Source: Pleurotus djamor (lineage: Eukaryota > Basidiomycota > Agaricomycetes > Agaricales > Pleurotaceae). From it: a stretch of 64,000 nt of DNA. The position numbers and the translations under genes are program-made. The stretch is taken from the NCBI GenBank assembly GCA_029747585.1, contig JAPEVF010000017.1:27071-91070 (forward strand). The letters are read 5' to 3'. Within the stretch, counting starts at the first letter, position 1, and every line of letters starts with the position of its first letter. Shown piece after piece: positions 24,678-36,308 of this stretch. The notes under the pieces are model-generated. The model worked only from the letters and a program-made list of their open reading frames with translations. It was not told where the DNA came from and made no database searches.

Positions 24678-25004
24678 TCTTTAATATGAAGATACCCAAT
24701 GCCCATTGATTAGTGCAGTGTGTTTTCGGACTCATTCGTCTTTATGCATGTGTGTAACACGACCTACGCCTACCAATATTTATGGGTTCAACGTTCAACG
24801 TCCAGTATGTGGGAAGGAATTCCATGTCCAATACCCAATATTCAATGTTCATCTTGGCCTAGTGCTTGGCGAGGCAACGACCCTTGAATACTGAGCAAGC
24901 CATGCAGCGACCAGTGTTTGCCAAGTGACCGCCCTTTCCCGGCTCCTATAAAATGAGCTCTGCCTGTGCTCTGACATTTCTTTATCCCATACTCGACCAC
25001 AGTC
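24678..25004 (+). promoter_or_regulatory. Promoter region with TATA box for first AhpC/TSA-like gene
   Basis: The 327-base spacer holds a TATAAAA box at 24947-24953, about 52 bases before the ATG at 25005. Upstream, near 24791-24850, short loosely repeated strings occur (TTCAACGT, CCAATA, TTCAATGTTC). I see no gene. Confidence 0.55.
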
Positions 25005-26027
25005 ATGACCTTGAAAGACATTCTAGACTCTTCAACGATCGAAGAAGCTGCACAGCTGGACATCTACGATGGTGACGGAGCGAAGGTCAAGTTCGGGTCC
25101 TTATTTGAGAAGCAAAAAATGGTCATAGTGTTCGTTCGTAAGTATCAATCGAAGTGCCTCTATTCCTGTCGCGACTCATGAGCTCTTGACAGGGCATTTT
25201 ATTTGTGGGGTATGACTTCGAGTTTCGTTGCGTATATCTTGTCCCCTATCTAACTGTCCCTCCTTACTTCNACTCGAACCATAGTCGTGTCAAGTGAGTT
25301 CCTTAATACCTTTACGAACGGCCTTTCGATACAAGCATACTTACACTGATATATTGGTTAGATGTACCTTGAGGAACTCGCCAAAATCAAAGACGAAGCC
25401 ATGGAAAAGGCTGGTATCAAGTTTGCCGTCGTTGGATGTGGAGAATGGAAGACGATCAAGACGTATGCAGGTGGGTTGACTCTGTTTCGACTATATATTA
25501 TATGTATTCAGTCTCTTACAACGATCCACATCTAGAGATAACAGGCTTCCAAGGGAAAATATATGCCGACCCCACGAGAAAGCTCTACCACACTCTTGGC
25601 ATGACCATTGAGACCATAAAGCTTGCTCCTGCTGGTGTGCCTGTGAAGAGCTACGTGTCCAGAGGCCCAGTTGCTAATGCGGTGGGTAGTATATGGGTTA
25701 GTCCTAGGGTTTGTGTCACCGCCTCGCCCACTCACATCAGGTATAGAACGCTATCATGAATCCCTCAATGATAGGAAACTCAGGACACCCAGCGCAGCTG
25801 GGAGGCGACTTCATATTTGGACCAGGTATGATACCCACAAAAAATGCTCTATCTCAATACCTACGCTTCCGCAGGGATGACCTGTACTTACGCGGCACGG
25901 ATGGAAAATACGCAAGATCGTAAGTCCTTGATGACTCATCTCATCGTTCACTTTAAATAACTGAGATAACATCGCAGACGTCGAAATAGCGGAATTGATG
26001 GAGGCGGCTGGGATAGAGTACCCTTGA
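25005..26027 (+). CDS. AhpC/TSA-like thioredoxin-fold protein, copy A
   Basis: Thioredoxin-fold protein of the fungal AhpC/TSA antioxidant-like group (related to PRXL2/FAM213). Eight exons: 25005-25137, 25193-25209, 25285-25293, 25362-25470, 25536-25696, 25747-25825, 25875-25919 and 25978-26027, giving 200 residues. Markers: KVKFGSLFEKQKMVIVFVRHF, a CGSC motif with Gln after it (about residues 49-52), FAVVGCGEW, EITGFQGKIYADPTRKLYHTLGM, and QLGGDFIFGPG. Exon 3 is only 9 bases and codes Ser-Cys-Gln, so the second cysteine of the CxxC depends on it. A redox role is inferred from the motif; no substrate can be named. A TATA box lies upstream. Copy B follows 122 bases downstream with the same exon sizes except exon 1. 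Confidence 0.88.
25285..25293 (+). other. 9-base microexon in copy A
   Basis: TCGTGTCAA lies between an ATAG acceptor and a GTGAGT donor. It codes Ser-Cys-Gln and completes CGSCQMY. Without it the CxxC motif is lost but the frame is kept. Confidence 0.82.
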
Positions 26028-26149
26028 TGCGTTGAAGAAACCTGCTCGAAGTGTGCTCACCCTATATGTAACCCCCTGTATCGCGGAAACGTGCCAATCT
26101 TAAGCTTGCTCCCACCAGTGTCTAAAAAGCGCGATCTTCCTCCTTGACC

Positions 26150-27157
26150 ATGTCGACTCCCAGAGAAATTCCTGAATCATCTGTACTCCAGAAGGCTGCA
26201 GAGCTGGACGTGTACGATGTTACCGGTCGTTCAGTCAAGTTTGGTTCAATTTTTGAGAACCAAAAAGTAGTGGTCGTTTTCATTCGTGGGTGACCAAAAA
26301 TCTGCCTCCTCGCTCATCTTCTCATCGTGAATTAGGTCATTTTATATGTGGGGTAGGTCAACCCTTGTTTTACGCTCATCGTTAGCACCACTCACATTTA
26401 TTTACACTAGATATGCCAGGTAAACCTTCAGTTGGTGACCAAGCGTTCATCGAGGTCTTTGAGACTTGACAGATGTATGTTCAACAACTCGCTTCAGTCA
26501 AGCAAGAGGCTCTTTCTAAAGCCGAGGTAAAACTCGTTGTCATTGGTTGCGGCGAATGGCAAGCTATCAAACCTTACGCAGGTGAGCCGTCAGCTAACAC
26601 TTCCAATAAGTTTACAAGATACTCCCACAAACCCACTTTCGCAGAGATCACGGGTTTCCAAGGCGACGTTTATGCCAACCCAACTCGCGATGTATACCGC
26701 GCGCTCGGGATGACTATTGAGACTCTGCAAGCAACGCCTTCGGGTGCGACGAAACGCAGCTACATCACCGAAGGCCGTTTCTCCAACATTTACACAAGCA
26801 TATCGGTAATGTTCATACACTTGCGTCCTTATCCGGATCCCACGAACCTTACCATGTTTTGCCTCATCAGAGAGCGTTCCGTAACCCGTCTATGATTGGG
26901 AAACAAGGTAATATATCCCAGCTTGGTGGTGATTTCGTCCTCGGTCCAGGTACGCCGTAATCCCAGTGNCGTCCTGGGACTACTTCAAGTCTTCAACGGT
27001 CGTCGCTGGCAGGATTGCAATGTTCTTTTACTTCTCGAATGCAGAATACAGAAGACCGTGAGTGAAGTTCAACGGCAGACACTATCCGAACTCACCGTGC
27101 GACGTAGATGTTGAAGTCGCGGAGTTGATGAAGGCCGCCGGTGTCGAATACCAGTAG
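26150..27157 (+). CDS. AhpC/TSA-like thioredoxin-fold protein, copy B
   Basis: Tandem paralogue of the preceding gene, 201 residues. Exons: 26150-26285, 26336-26352, 26411-26419, 26473-26581, 26645-26805, 26871-26949, 27013-27057 and 27108-27157. Exon lengths 2 to 8 (17, 9, 109, 161, 79, 45, 50) are identical to those of copy A; exon 1 is three bases longer. Markers: SVKFGSIFENQKVVVVFIRHF, CGIC with Gln, LVVIGCGEW, EITGFQGDVYANPTRDVYRALGM, QLGGDFVLGPG and the end ELMKAAGVEYQ. The 9-base exon codes Ile-Cys-Gln. One ambiguous base lies in intron 6. Clear local duplication; the function is inferred as for copy A. Confidence 0.88.
26411..26419 (+). other. 9-base microexon in copy B
   Basis: ATATGCCAG is flanked by a CACTAG acceptor and a GTAAAC donor. 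It codes Ile-Cys-Gln and completes CGICQMY, in register with the microexon of copy A. Confidence 0.82.
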
Positions 27158-27418
27158 CTGTGCTGCTTGTGCCAGTCAAGGTATCATATACCCGAGTGAC
27201 TGTCTGTTTTGTACGAGTGATGGGACCAATGTTGTTAAGTTACTCTACAACATAGATTGCGCGACAGAACAGAATGATACGCTACATGATGTGACCATAC
27301 ATAAACCCTCCATGTAAGTATGACAGATCAATACCGAAACGATACATAGGCAACAAATACGAAAACAAGGTTGCAAAAAGAGAAGGAGAGAGAACATACA
27401 ACATACTAGCCGTAGTGA

Positions 27419-30180
27419 CTACTCGATGGGTATTGGCTCTTCTGGAAGTTGCTTTCTAGTGAAAGGGAGGCGCGGTAATAAGCCCTTTATGGTTTCGCGC
27501 AAATGGGACAGTGCATCGATGGAGATGTTCCACTGAGATTCGTGCTGTTTCGCGCCACGGTCCCAGTTCATCCAGATACACCAGAGGATAAGGGTGACGC
27601 AGAGACACGCGGTGACACCAGTGAAGACGCGAGTAATAAAACTCGTGTCCAGGATACAAACGAGGACAAAGGCGATCAGAAAACACAGTATCCTACGTAC
27701 AGTGTATCAGCCTAAACTTGACACAGGGAAAGTGAACGGGCTTACGACCACATAAGAAATGCATAAGGAAGACTGTACATGATGGCCAATGGTTCATGGC
27801 CGACGATGCGATACTGGCGCTGCCTGAGATAGTCAGCCTGGATAAGAGTTAGACTATCAGTCATCAAATTTGCGTCGAAAGGGTGTGGAGGAACATACCG
27901 CAGCCTCGGCGGTGTCATGACCTTTGGTGCGGTTTTGGCGTACTAAAAGCAGTGCGACCATGATGCTCGATACACTTGTCAATGTTGAGAGGTAGCTGGC
28001 TATTTGTGAGGGCGACCGCTCAGGAACGCCCTGCGCGTTGTCAACGCTTTGGATGGCCAAAAAAGCCACATTAGCTGCGAGGAGCACAGCTGCCTGTCCC
28101 GTCTATCAGCAAAGAAACCATGAGTGGAAGTTGACGGAGGGCACAAACATTGATGATGAAGTCTTGCCACTCTTCATTGAGTTTCTTGATAAAGCTGCGC
28201 CAAGACGGGGTGTACGCAACACCATCGGGGAAGATAAGATGGAGTGCACGAAGGTGGATATCAGGCGCGTTGAACAGAAAAGGAGACACGATGCGAATGA
28301 GGAAGGAACGCCCAAGGCCGTCGGGGAAATGCACGGATTGTTCTCGTTGCAAACGAGCACCGAATTCGCCGTGGAAATTGGCGAAACGTTGCCGCACTAA
28401 ATCAAATTAGAGCACTCGTACAAAACCTGAGAGGATGAAGGACACACTGTAAAGAGCCATCAAGCGACCTGCATCGAGGCAGAGTCAGTGTTGGATGTAG
28501 ATGCTATAGGCATGAATCGTACCAATGAACCAAGGAGAACCACGACAGGGTGTGCCGATGAGTCCTGGGCCGCGTGTTAAAGAGATTCAGAAGAGAAAAG
28601 GGGAAAGACTGACTGCGAGATATTTTGACTGCTCCAAGGTAGTACTGGAGATCGTTCGCGGAGAATGGAGAGTTGGACGTGTCGCTGGTTTGTGAGTCTG
28701 CAGAAAGGTCAGAAAACCCCTTTGAGATACCAAGCAGAGACCACGGACCGACAAGACTGGTGATTAGCATGTCCGTGAGTTCATTGAGGATATCTTCGGT
28801 GACGGTCTGGATGTTGCAGAAGAATTCCCAGTGTTGCCTGTGATATTGGTTTGAGCGACCAATGAAGCCAGCGCAAACTACACATACCAATACGAGACTT
28901 CGATTTCCAACTCTGGTAGAGCGTGCGCACACGATATCAGTGGAATTACGCAGCGACGGAACAGGACGATGTAGGAGAGATACTCACTGACATGGGATAA
29001 CGAGGTTTGGGCTTGAGCGTGCCACAAAGCGTTGCTCAGGTCAAAGGGTTCCAGCCAAAAAAGACACCGGGTCGTGTGGTGGACAAAGTAATAACCACAC
29101 CGGTAGTGGTCATCGCCATCATACTTGACTACCTCGACCACGAGCTCAACATCAGGCTCAAGCTGGAGATTCTGTGCCCGTATGTGATCGAATATAATGT
29201 CTAGGAACCGTTGAGTTTCCGATAAGATATCCGGATCAAGCATGTTGACGTCTGTAAGCACTTTCTAAAAGGCTGTGTCAGTGAGTGTGCATGTCTGGCC
29301 AAGTTAAAGGGCATTACGGTATGTTCGTTGTACCAATAGGGTGCACCGTCTGGGTGAATATATTTGAACCATCCCGTTGGGTTTGGACTGGGTTAGGTCA
29401 ATTTAGATATGGGCGAAAGACTGAAGGAAAATAGCCGTACGTTTCGTATTTGGTTTCGAGAGCTGGAATGACAACGTTGGGGGGGACCTGAGGTCTGGGA
29501 TTGTTGTCAGCAACAAAAAAAACTTGAAAAGAGAAAACGACGAACATAAGGTGCCTGCGATTGTATCTCGACAACTCAGTGGACAGCATGCAATCAATGT
29601 GTTCGTGAATATTTGAGGGCCTGATAGATGCACGACTCCCATTCAATGTTCGTGCAGAAGCTACGCTGTTGGCCGTCGATTGAAGAGAGAGAAGAGACCG
29701 GGGACGAGACAATGGACGGGGCGTCTGCAAAGACAAGTTGGACCGACGGGCTTGTGATCGAACTGATGATGGACTCGAGCTTCGAACTTGGAGGGAATTT
29801 TGGCTAAGATAACTAAACCTATGGCTTTCGTTCACTGGGCTGTTTTCTGGGCTTTCTACCTGGATTACAATGTCACTTGATGATGAGCGCGAATGGGTTT
29901 GGCGCATCTCGGGAACTCGACTAGCGCAGATTACTTCTGTTTTTTCATGATCGTAAGTCGTCAGTGTCGTCGTCGTCGTTGTCGTCGTTGGGGTGTCGCA
30001 TGGCCCTGAATTTGGTTTGTCGCATTTCAAAATATTGCCATTAGTGGTAGATTTCTTGGCAAATATGAGGCGGAGGATGTTGAATAGGATGGACGGGGTG
30101 CGCCGGAGTAGTTTGGCTAGAGCATTGTTACGCAGAAACCGAGAAATCGCAGCGAGCAGTCTGCTCAACGTCGTGGGCAT
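27419..30180 (-). CDS. WW-domain membrane protein of basidiomycete type
   Basis: A multi-exon gene of about a dozen exons. The first (30180-29546) is rich in Ser/Arg and starts with a hydrophobic/basic segment (LLRRTPSILFNILRLIFA). Next come 29494-29441 (IPQVPPNVVIPALETKYET) and 29387-29318, which carries a WW domain (GWFKYIHPDGAPYWYNEHT). Then follow 29264-28988 (DPDILSETQRFLDII), 28912-28888, 28837-28614 and smaller exons. Downstream parts read RQRFANFHGEFGARLQ and NVAFLAIQSVD. The end has two or three membrane helices, for example LCFLIAFVLVCILDTSFITR and TACLCVTLILWCIWM. I know this domain order from hypothetical basidiomycete proteins, but no function is established. The start at 30180 (MPTTLSRLL) is chosen for similarity; an upstream in-frame ATG near 30273 is possible. 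Confidence 0.78.
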
Positions 30181-30297
30181 CGCGCGGGGAGGTGATGGTG
30201 TGCATAAGGACAGCCTCATCAACGGAACACCAGCCAGACGCCCACACTTGCCTCGTGTATGGGCGCATTCCATTGAATTTGGCAAACATATGGATGC

Positions 30298-31006
30298 ATG
30301 GACGACTTTCGCAAATTCGAGTTTTCAACACCAAGTCTCCTCAACACCACCATCATTGACGAGTCCGACAGGTACTACTACGAAGTGGTCACACCGGACT
30401 CACACCCCTTCATAACAACAATCCAAAAGCTTGATCTCGTCACAGGCACATTTGTACCTGTTGCCGAAATCTTAAACACTTCGGATAGTAGATGTAAGCC
30501 CATCATGGTGAAGCTTCTCGGGGAACCCGAAAGCGAGGTCGCCGCAGATGATTATGTTGCCTATGATGAGAAGGATCGGTAAGTGCGCTAGCACCTGCAT
30601 CCCTCAGGCGGTCCCTGACGGAACGTCGAAAAGAACCTGGCGCGTCCATGCTCAAACCTATCTCTGGAAGACGAAAGACGACCGTCTGGAAGCAAGTCAC
30701 TTCAAACGCTCGATGCATCAACCATTTTGATTGAAATGGTTATTTTAGCTTGTCGAACCCGGAGATTCCACACCCGTGGCAATCCACCATCCAGAGAACA
30801 AGGATTGCGACACGTCAACGTCCTCTACGACCCAAGACCTTTCAATACAAATCTATCAATCCGTCATGGCAGCCCTAGACACCATAATCGGTTCGTACCT
30901 GATCCCCTCCAAAACGTACTGCCCGAACACTCAAACACATCTTGAAGTATCCTTTCTCCTGGCCGAACGCCGTCGTCGCGACATCGCTGCGAAGTTTCGA
31001 TTCTGA
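30298..31006 (+). CDS. DUF6593-like small protein
   Basis: Opens with MDDFRKFEFSTPSLLNTTI and has a beta-rich pattern (YYEVVTPDSHPF, GTFVPVAEIL). After the first intron comes TWRVHAQTYLWKTKDDRLE. A second intron with a GC donor (30692-30748) leads to LVEPGDSTPVAIHHPENK, and a third to IIVSFLLAERRRRD at the end. The order resembles the basidiomycete DUF6593 family, which ends in a similar VTF-like strand followed by basic residues. I am fairly but not fully sure of the family, and no function is known. If the third intron (about 30893-30952) were not spliced, the frame would still remain open. Divergent from the WW-domain gene with about 117 bases between starts. Confidence 0.68.
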
Positions 31007-31112
31007 TATACGGCAAGTATACAGACGACGTGAAAAAGAAATTGTATCCTGGTTGTACACGAAAGCAAACTCGTCCATGAATGTACATTATGCGTCAACG
31101 GAAAGCGTGATT

Positions 31113-34100
31113 TCATGAATTATGGTGACCGTAGTAGACAGAAGTGCCCGTTCCTTGGGGCATGGTGGGGGGGATGGGGACGATACGGCTGGGCGGCTGG
31201 ATGCGCGTAAGAGGTAGGGTAATATTGTAATACCTCGATCGGTGGATGTTGAGGAGGGGGCATAGAGCGATCCTGAATGGAAAACAGTATTAGATCGACG
31301 TGGTAGCGGGTAATAAATGGATGAAAGGTTATACCACGGCATAAACAGTGGATTCGTATCGATAAGGTTGGGTGGGTACCATGTCCGGACGGACGTCGTA
31401 TTGACTGGGGACATAATGCGAGTACTGCTCAACCGGCACCGTCGTATCCATATCCTCGAAGGGTGTTGCCGGAGCATACCATTGCCACCCATTTTCAAAA
31501 CTCGAAGGAATTTCGGCTGGGTGGGGCTCCTGTATCGAAGGTCGCGGAGGTCTTGTATGTTTCGCTGGTACCGGCGCAGGAAGATGAGGATGATAGACAC
31601 CGGTAAATGGCACATTCCTGAACGGTGCCGGAGCGTTGAATTTCTCCGTATTCAGAGAGGGCAAGGTCTCTTTCAGTATACCTCTATGTTACCACAAGAT
31701 GAGTGGGCATGTAAAGGAGATAGAAGTTCGGCACGAACATGAAGATATCAACAATTTCCCAATGAGGCTGAAGTGTTTCCATTGTCCTCACGAACATATC
31801 CACGTCTTTCAGGTGAGACTCCACCTCCCTCGCATCTCCCTTGGTGAACCCCGTGGCACGTTGTTGAGCCTGTGTTTTGATGTCCCAAACTTTCATCAAG
31901 AGCGTAGCGGCACATATATGGGCACAATTGATCAACGTCGGGGTACTAGTGAACCCCTTCGGCAACTGAGCATCCAGAATACGCGCACAAGCTTTTGCCG
32001 CATTTGTGCAGATTTCGAGGGCACGTGCTGGAGGTTCTACCAGGGTTGTGGACATGGAGGGGTCGGGCACGATGAATGGGCGGTGAATCAATATTTGAGT
32101 AAGATAGTAGGTGATGTAGAGTGAGGCCGACTGGTTGGAGAATATTTGGTTTTCAATCAGAGGGGACCATCTGACTAAGAGGGTGGTCAAGGTCTGAGCG
32201 GGTCAAGTACACTGGACATATGAAAGTGACGTACGGTGGGGAGGAATACGGTCAAGAAAATCGGCGAGTGTATCGTCCATTTTCTTCAGCACCTCTTCTG
32301 GCCACCGCTGCATATTAGGCCCGATGAAAACTTTGGATTTATTCACGGCGTACTAGGAGACATTTTCAATGACTGTTTACTCAATCATAAGCAGGGAAAA
32401 CATACAATCGTCTTCGTGGCGAAAGCAACAATGCGGCTTAGTTTAGCCCAGCAGTTGAAGAAAGAGACGGTTGAGGGTTTATTCAGCGGTTGCTTGAAGC
32501 CAGATTCCCAGTACTCGTCGTCAACTTCTAATGGTAGATCTATATCAAAACTGCCGTGGTTGGTTTGACGTGTATTTCACGAAGAAAGGTTTGCGACTCA
32601 CTCTGCCTCGGCTGTGACTGCAGGTCGACCCAAGGCGGCGCTGACCACACGATCAAGGGCTACCATGAGCCAAAAGACACGGCGCCACTGTTCTTCATCG
32701 ACTGTGGGTGGGTCATGATAAGAAGACTTGCGGTGGGCACCGAGGTCCTGGCATTTCCGAATACCGATGCTAACGAACAACCAGCCAGTAGGGTACATCG
32801 GTGTCCCTCGTAGGTAATTAGCTTGAAGCTATAATAAATCGATGAGATGTCTTTCATAAAACCAAATAGAAGGCAGGGGAACGGACAAAGATGGATTGGA
32901 TTTCAAACAAGCAACCCGGATTAAATAGACTCCGCCGCAATCGTGTTATCTCTATAGGACATGGGTTAACCTCCAGAAAGTCGCACATTTAAATCACCTA
33001 CCCATGGATGTATTAAAGTACAAGAGGCCAGCTTGATGCCAAGCTCCCCCTTTGTTCGTCGGGGTATTCTTTGAAGGCGGAGGAAGAACACGGGGATCTT
33101 CTGACCATCGGCTAGCCACAGCGAAAAGAGCAAAACAAAGGCACGCAAACCAAACATTCTTAGAACATAAACCATCCCTCCAACAACGCTCAAACGTAGG
33201 TCGATGGAGAAGAGGAAACTGCATGTTCACGTTTAGGAAGTAGATATCAAAAAGCGACCGTGAGAGATCCGCAGGCGGGAGATTGCAGAGAAATCGGGAA
33301 AGGAATACAGTGGACTCGTCCTTCAGGCCTTCCCATGTAAGCTCCCACTGAGGTATATATCAGTCACTGGTAAATTAGAATGAGTGGATAGGTTAACTCA
33401 CAGGGGGTGTAGACCAGTATACGGATCGCTGGATAGGGACTCGTCTGGGCCGAGAAGGGTCAGGTGCTTCGTTCTGATGTCGATGATGTCGCGTCTGGCC
33501 CAAAAATTGGGGACTTGATACGGTGGCCTCTTGAACCTTACGTTGTTTGAACTTCTTGGCAGCTTCCGCGAACGTAACTTGGCTACTGTGGCCATGGTAC
33601 CGAAGCAGGTTAGCATCTTCCTCTTCTTTGATATCCTTGGTTCCACGCAGAGTGAGTCGCGCCAACGCAACGGAGGACTCGGACACGTCCTCAGACTCCT
33701 GAGATGACATGGTGTCGGTGTCTGAGGGGAAATGAGTCACCAGATATCCGGCATTATCATTAGGCTCGGTCTTGATGTGTTTTGACCGCCGCTTGCTGTT
33801 TGTGGACCCAGGCGGCAATGGCGGAGTGCCAATAGAGATTTCGACAAGGGCAGCAGATTTTTCCGAGTCAAGCGAAGGGAAGATGGTGGGCAAAGAAGGA
33901 GAAGCATTTCGTTCATGTACTTTAAGGCGGTCGATGCTCATGCTACTTGATTTCCATGAATCGCGAACGACGGGGGGTCCAAGCTCCTCTGAGAAATCCA
34001 CATTCGGCCGGAGCTATATTAAAACAAGGTGGGTTAGTCTGAGCGAGTTGGAAAAGAGGGTGTGACGATTTGAGAAGTAAATGTGTGGGATAGCAGGTGT

Positions 34101-34563
34101 CCAAAACTTGCCTTCTTGAGTAAGGCTTCTAGTCGGTCCAACTTGTCTTCCAGTCCCGTGACATAGCTGGATTGATGTAATTGATCCTGGCGTGTTGGAA
34201 GGCGGAGAATGCTGACTCACGCTTTGGGTGGGCCTCGAGGCTTCGACGCCTCTCTGTGGTACCAGCGCAGAGGGAGAATGGGGGGTTGAGTAATCTCGTT
34301 AGGGAATGGCGCCAAGGTGCAACGTACACATAGGTGCATGGTTTGTGACCTTGCAAGCAATTCGAGCATATGTTGTCGGGCATGCTTGGCCCATCGCACT
34401 TTGTCTTGCGCCTGCGACATGCGTCGCAGGCTCTTGTTATATTGCGCCTGGCGTTCTGCTGAAGTAACTCGGACTGGTCACCCCTAGGCGGGGAACGACT
34501 TTCGAGATCAATGACAATCCTCGAGGGCCCTGGAACCGAGTTGTATGGATCTGTGTGTGCCAT
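31113..34563 (-). CDS. Zn2Cys6 regulator with fungal-specific factor domain
   Basis: Long-type fungal transcription factor of about twelve exons. The zinc cluster is at residues 45-75: CDACRRRKTKC, then DGPSMPDNICSNCLQGHKPC. A coiled-coil linker (YVTGLEDKLDRLEALLKK) follows. A Ser-rich spacer leads to the fungal-specific factor domain: MQFPLLHRPTFER, WFACLCFALFAVASRWS, LFVSIGIRKCQDLGAH, WRRVFWLMVALDRVVSAALGRPA, WPEEVLKKMDDTLADFL and IHRPFIVPDPS. The tail is Pro/Tyr/Gln-rich (PPPQHPPIEVLQYYPTSY). It resembles XlnR/xylanolytic-type regulators in architecture only; targets are unknown. Intron 34111-34014 begins with GC (AG|GCAAGT). The final exon (stop at 31113-31115) is added because its frame is clearly protein-like and joins in phase. 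Confidence 0.86.
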
Positions 34564-35040
34564 CGAAAGTGCTGCGTCGGTCGGAGGTCACAGCAACTCC
34601 TGAGAAGCGCTAGTCAACTGGTAGTCAACTTTCAAGCAGTCCTACGATGAGCGAAGGGGGCCTTGAGGGGAAGTAGTCAGAAAATGACCATGAAGATCAG
34701 GAGAGAGTTGTTTGCGGTGATGAAGGTTGGGTGAATTGTTACGAGGAGGACCAAGTTGTTTATTCCACGTGGACCCGGGGTCGATCAGGCGCTATGTTAC
34801 GAAAAGACCCAAGCACGGCGTTTTGGGTAATTTGGACGGAACCAATACGTTTAGAGTTTGTCGACCATGATGCGTTGAACCTTCTGAATTCTTGGTGCCT
34901 GCAGGTCGACTCCTCAAAAGGTACGAGCAGGTGCACCGTGACTTCGTTCATATATTTAATGGTCACGCTCGATCACGTCACGTGTGTCACTCAGTTACTG
35001 GCAGTTCGGAACCGAGCGCCAAACCAACGCCACGCAAAAA
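34564..35040. promoter_or_regulatory. Divergent promoter region, Zn2Cys6 gene and SDHAF4
   Basis: 477 bases between two divergent starts. No gene or clear core element is seen. A forward frame (34731-35135) overlaps it without family support. Confidence 0.45.
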
Positions 35041-35379
35041 ATGCTGCAACACGCCCATCGACACCGCCGTTTCATCTTTTCAAGATGCATGTCGACAAAC
35101 CTAAACAGGCCAGGGCCCCCTCCTCTTCCTCGTGAACAACAGCGCGAATTCGAGGAGCTCCGTCGTGCAGCACAGACACCCTTGGCCCCATCAAACCAAG
35201 CAAACGTCGAGGCAGAACTCGCCTTGCATCCCGACGCTCGTAAACCCATCCAACCTGAATTCCAAGGGGAAGTCAACCCAAGCACAGGAGAGCAGGGTGG
35301 CCCAAAGCAGGAACCTGTAAAGCAATGGCGCGATGGGGAAGGGGATTGGAGCTTCAAGGGAAGGGTGTCGGATTTCTGA
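35041..35379 (+). CDS. SDH8: Succinate dehydrogenase assembly factor 4 (SDHAF4/Sdh8)
   Basis: Mitochondrial chaperone that binds flavinylated Sdh1 and helps assemble complex II. A single exon of 112 residues. The N-terminus is Arg/His/Phe-rich with no acidic residues (MLQHAHRHRRFIFSRC), as expected of a matrix targeting signal. The diagnostic C-terminus is present: FQGEVNPSTGEQGGPKQEP, then GDWSFKGRVSDF. The length agrees with fungal family members. A second in-frame ATG (MSTNLNRPG) could start a shorter form, but the first supplies the targeting signal. Short and intronless, unlike its neighbours. Confidence 0.92.
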   Translation: MLQHAHRHRRFIFSRCMSTNLNRPGPPPLPREQQREFEELRRAAQTPLAPSNQANVEAELALHPDARKPIQPEFQGEVNPSTGEQGGPKQEPVKQWRDGEGDWSFKGRVSDF

Positions 35380-35551
35380 GCAGGTCTCCTTGTTCTCTTC
35401 GAGTACATTCAATAGATCCATCGCGATCCCTAGGCACCCCCATTCAATCATATTTACGAAGTACAAGGGGCAGGTTATACAAAGCGGCTTCGCGGGTGGC
35501 CAATAAGGCTTTTTATGACCGTCGTATGAACATGGAGAACAATTACAAGAC

Positions 35552-36184
35552 CTATCTTCGGATACCACGTGCAGGAGGTGCGACACCACGACCACGGCGA
35601 GCTGTAGCAAAAACAATAGATGATGAGCGTGGATATCAAAGCAGGGACAGAGCATGGGCGACTTGCCGTTGGCTGTTGTAATGAGGAAGTGACTCTATCA
35701 GTGAAATGCCAAAAGGAAGATACAAGGGGGATCGTACCTCTCATAATGGTAGCACGACCACGAGCTGTACCAATACCCCTTCCCTTCATTGCATTGGGAC
35801 CAACGCGCTTGAACCTACGATGATAGATCAGTCACGTCCCAAAGAGAGAACAAATAAGAAACTCACATGGGAGCGTTCTGCAACATATCTGGAACAATGA
35901 AAAATCTAACCATACTCCCTCGAATGTACACCTGATCCAGCTGAGATACACGTCCATCACGTCCAGTGACGGTGATATCTTTCAAGGAGATATTGAGATT
36001 GTCTTCGGCTAGGGTAATTGACAAGAGGATCAGTCTGAAGATCGCAAAATAGTACGTGTTGTGAAGACATACCCTCAGCCAATTTGCCTCGGTAAAGCTG
36101 ACCCGTTTTGAGTTCAACGGTAATGATGTGTCCTAAAGACTCGTGGAGGAGTTTCACGGGAACACCGAGCCCTGCGGTCGTCAT
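35552..36184 (-). CDS. SMD3: Small nuclear ribonucleoprotein SmD3
   Basis: Core Sm-ring protein of the U1, U2, U4 and U5 spliceosomal snRNPs. Four exons on the minus strand (36184-36073, 36008-35867, 35814-35738, 35601-35552) give 126 residues. The start [20 protein letters not shown], the Sm1 motif ([19 protein letters not shown]), the Sm2 part ([19 protein letters not shown]) and NAPMFKRV are all as in orthologues. The tail is Arg/Gly-rich ([21 protein letters not shown]), the kind that is methylated on arginine and read by SMN-type proteins; methylation here is inference. Convergent with SDHAF4. Confidence 0.96.
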
Positions 36185-36308
36185 TTCGTAGGATGAGAGG
36201 TGAGTTGAAGGCGAACCTGGTTTACGAGCGTCTTTTCGGCTTGGCGCTTACCATCTACGTTTGCCCCTGACTCCTAGTTCGCGCCGTCACGGGCTCGGCC
36301 TCAGCTGC

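Noticed and set aside
28038..28410. Forward frames inside the WW-domain gene
   Set aside because: Shadows of the minus-strand coding exons (RQRFANFHGEF region).
31329..31664. Stop codon ending the second Zn2Cys6 regulator at 31329
   Set aside because: A GT donor at that point joins in phase to a clearly coding Pro/Tyr/Gln-rich last exon that ends at 31113.
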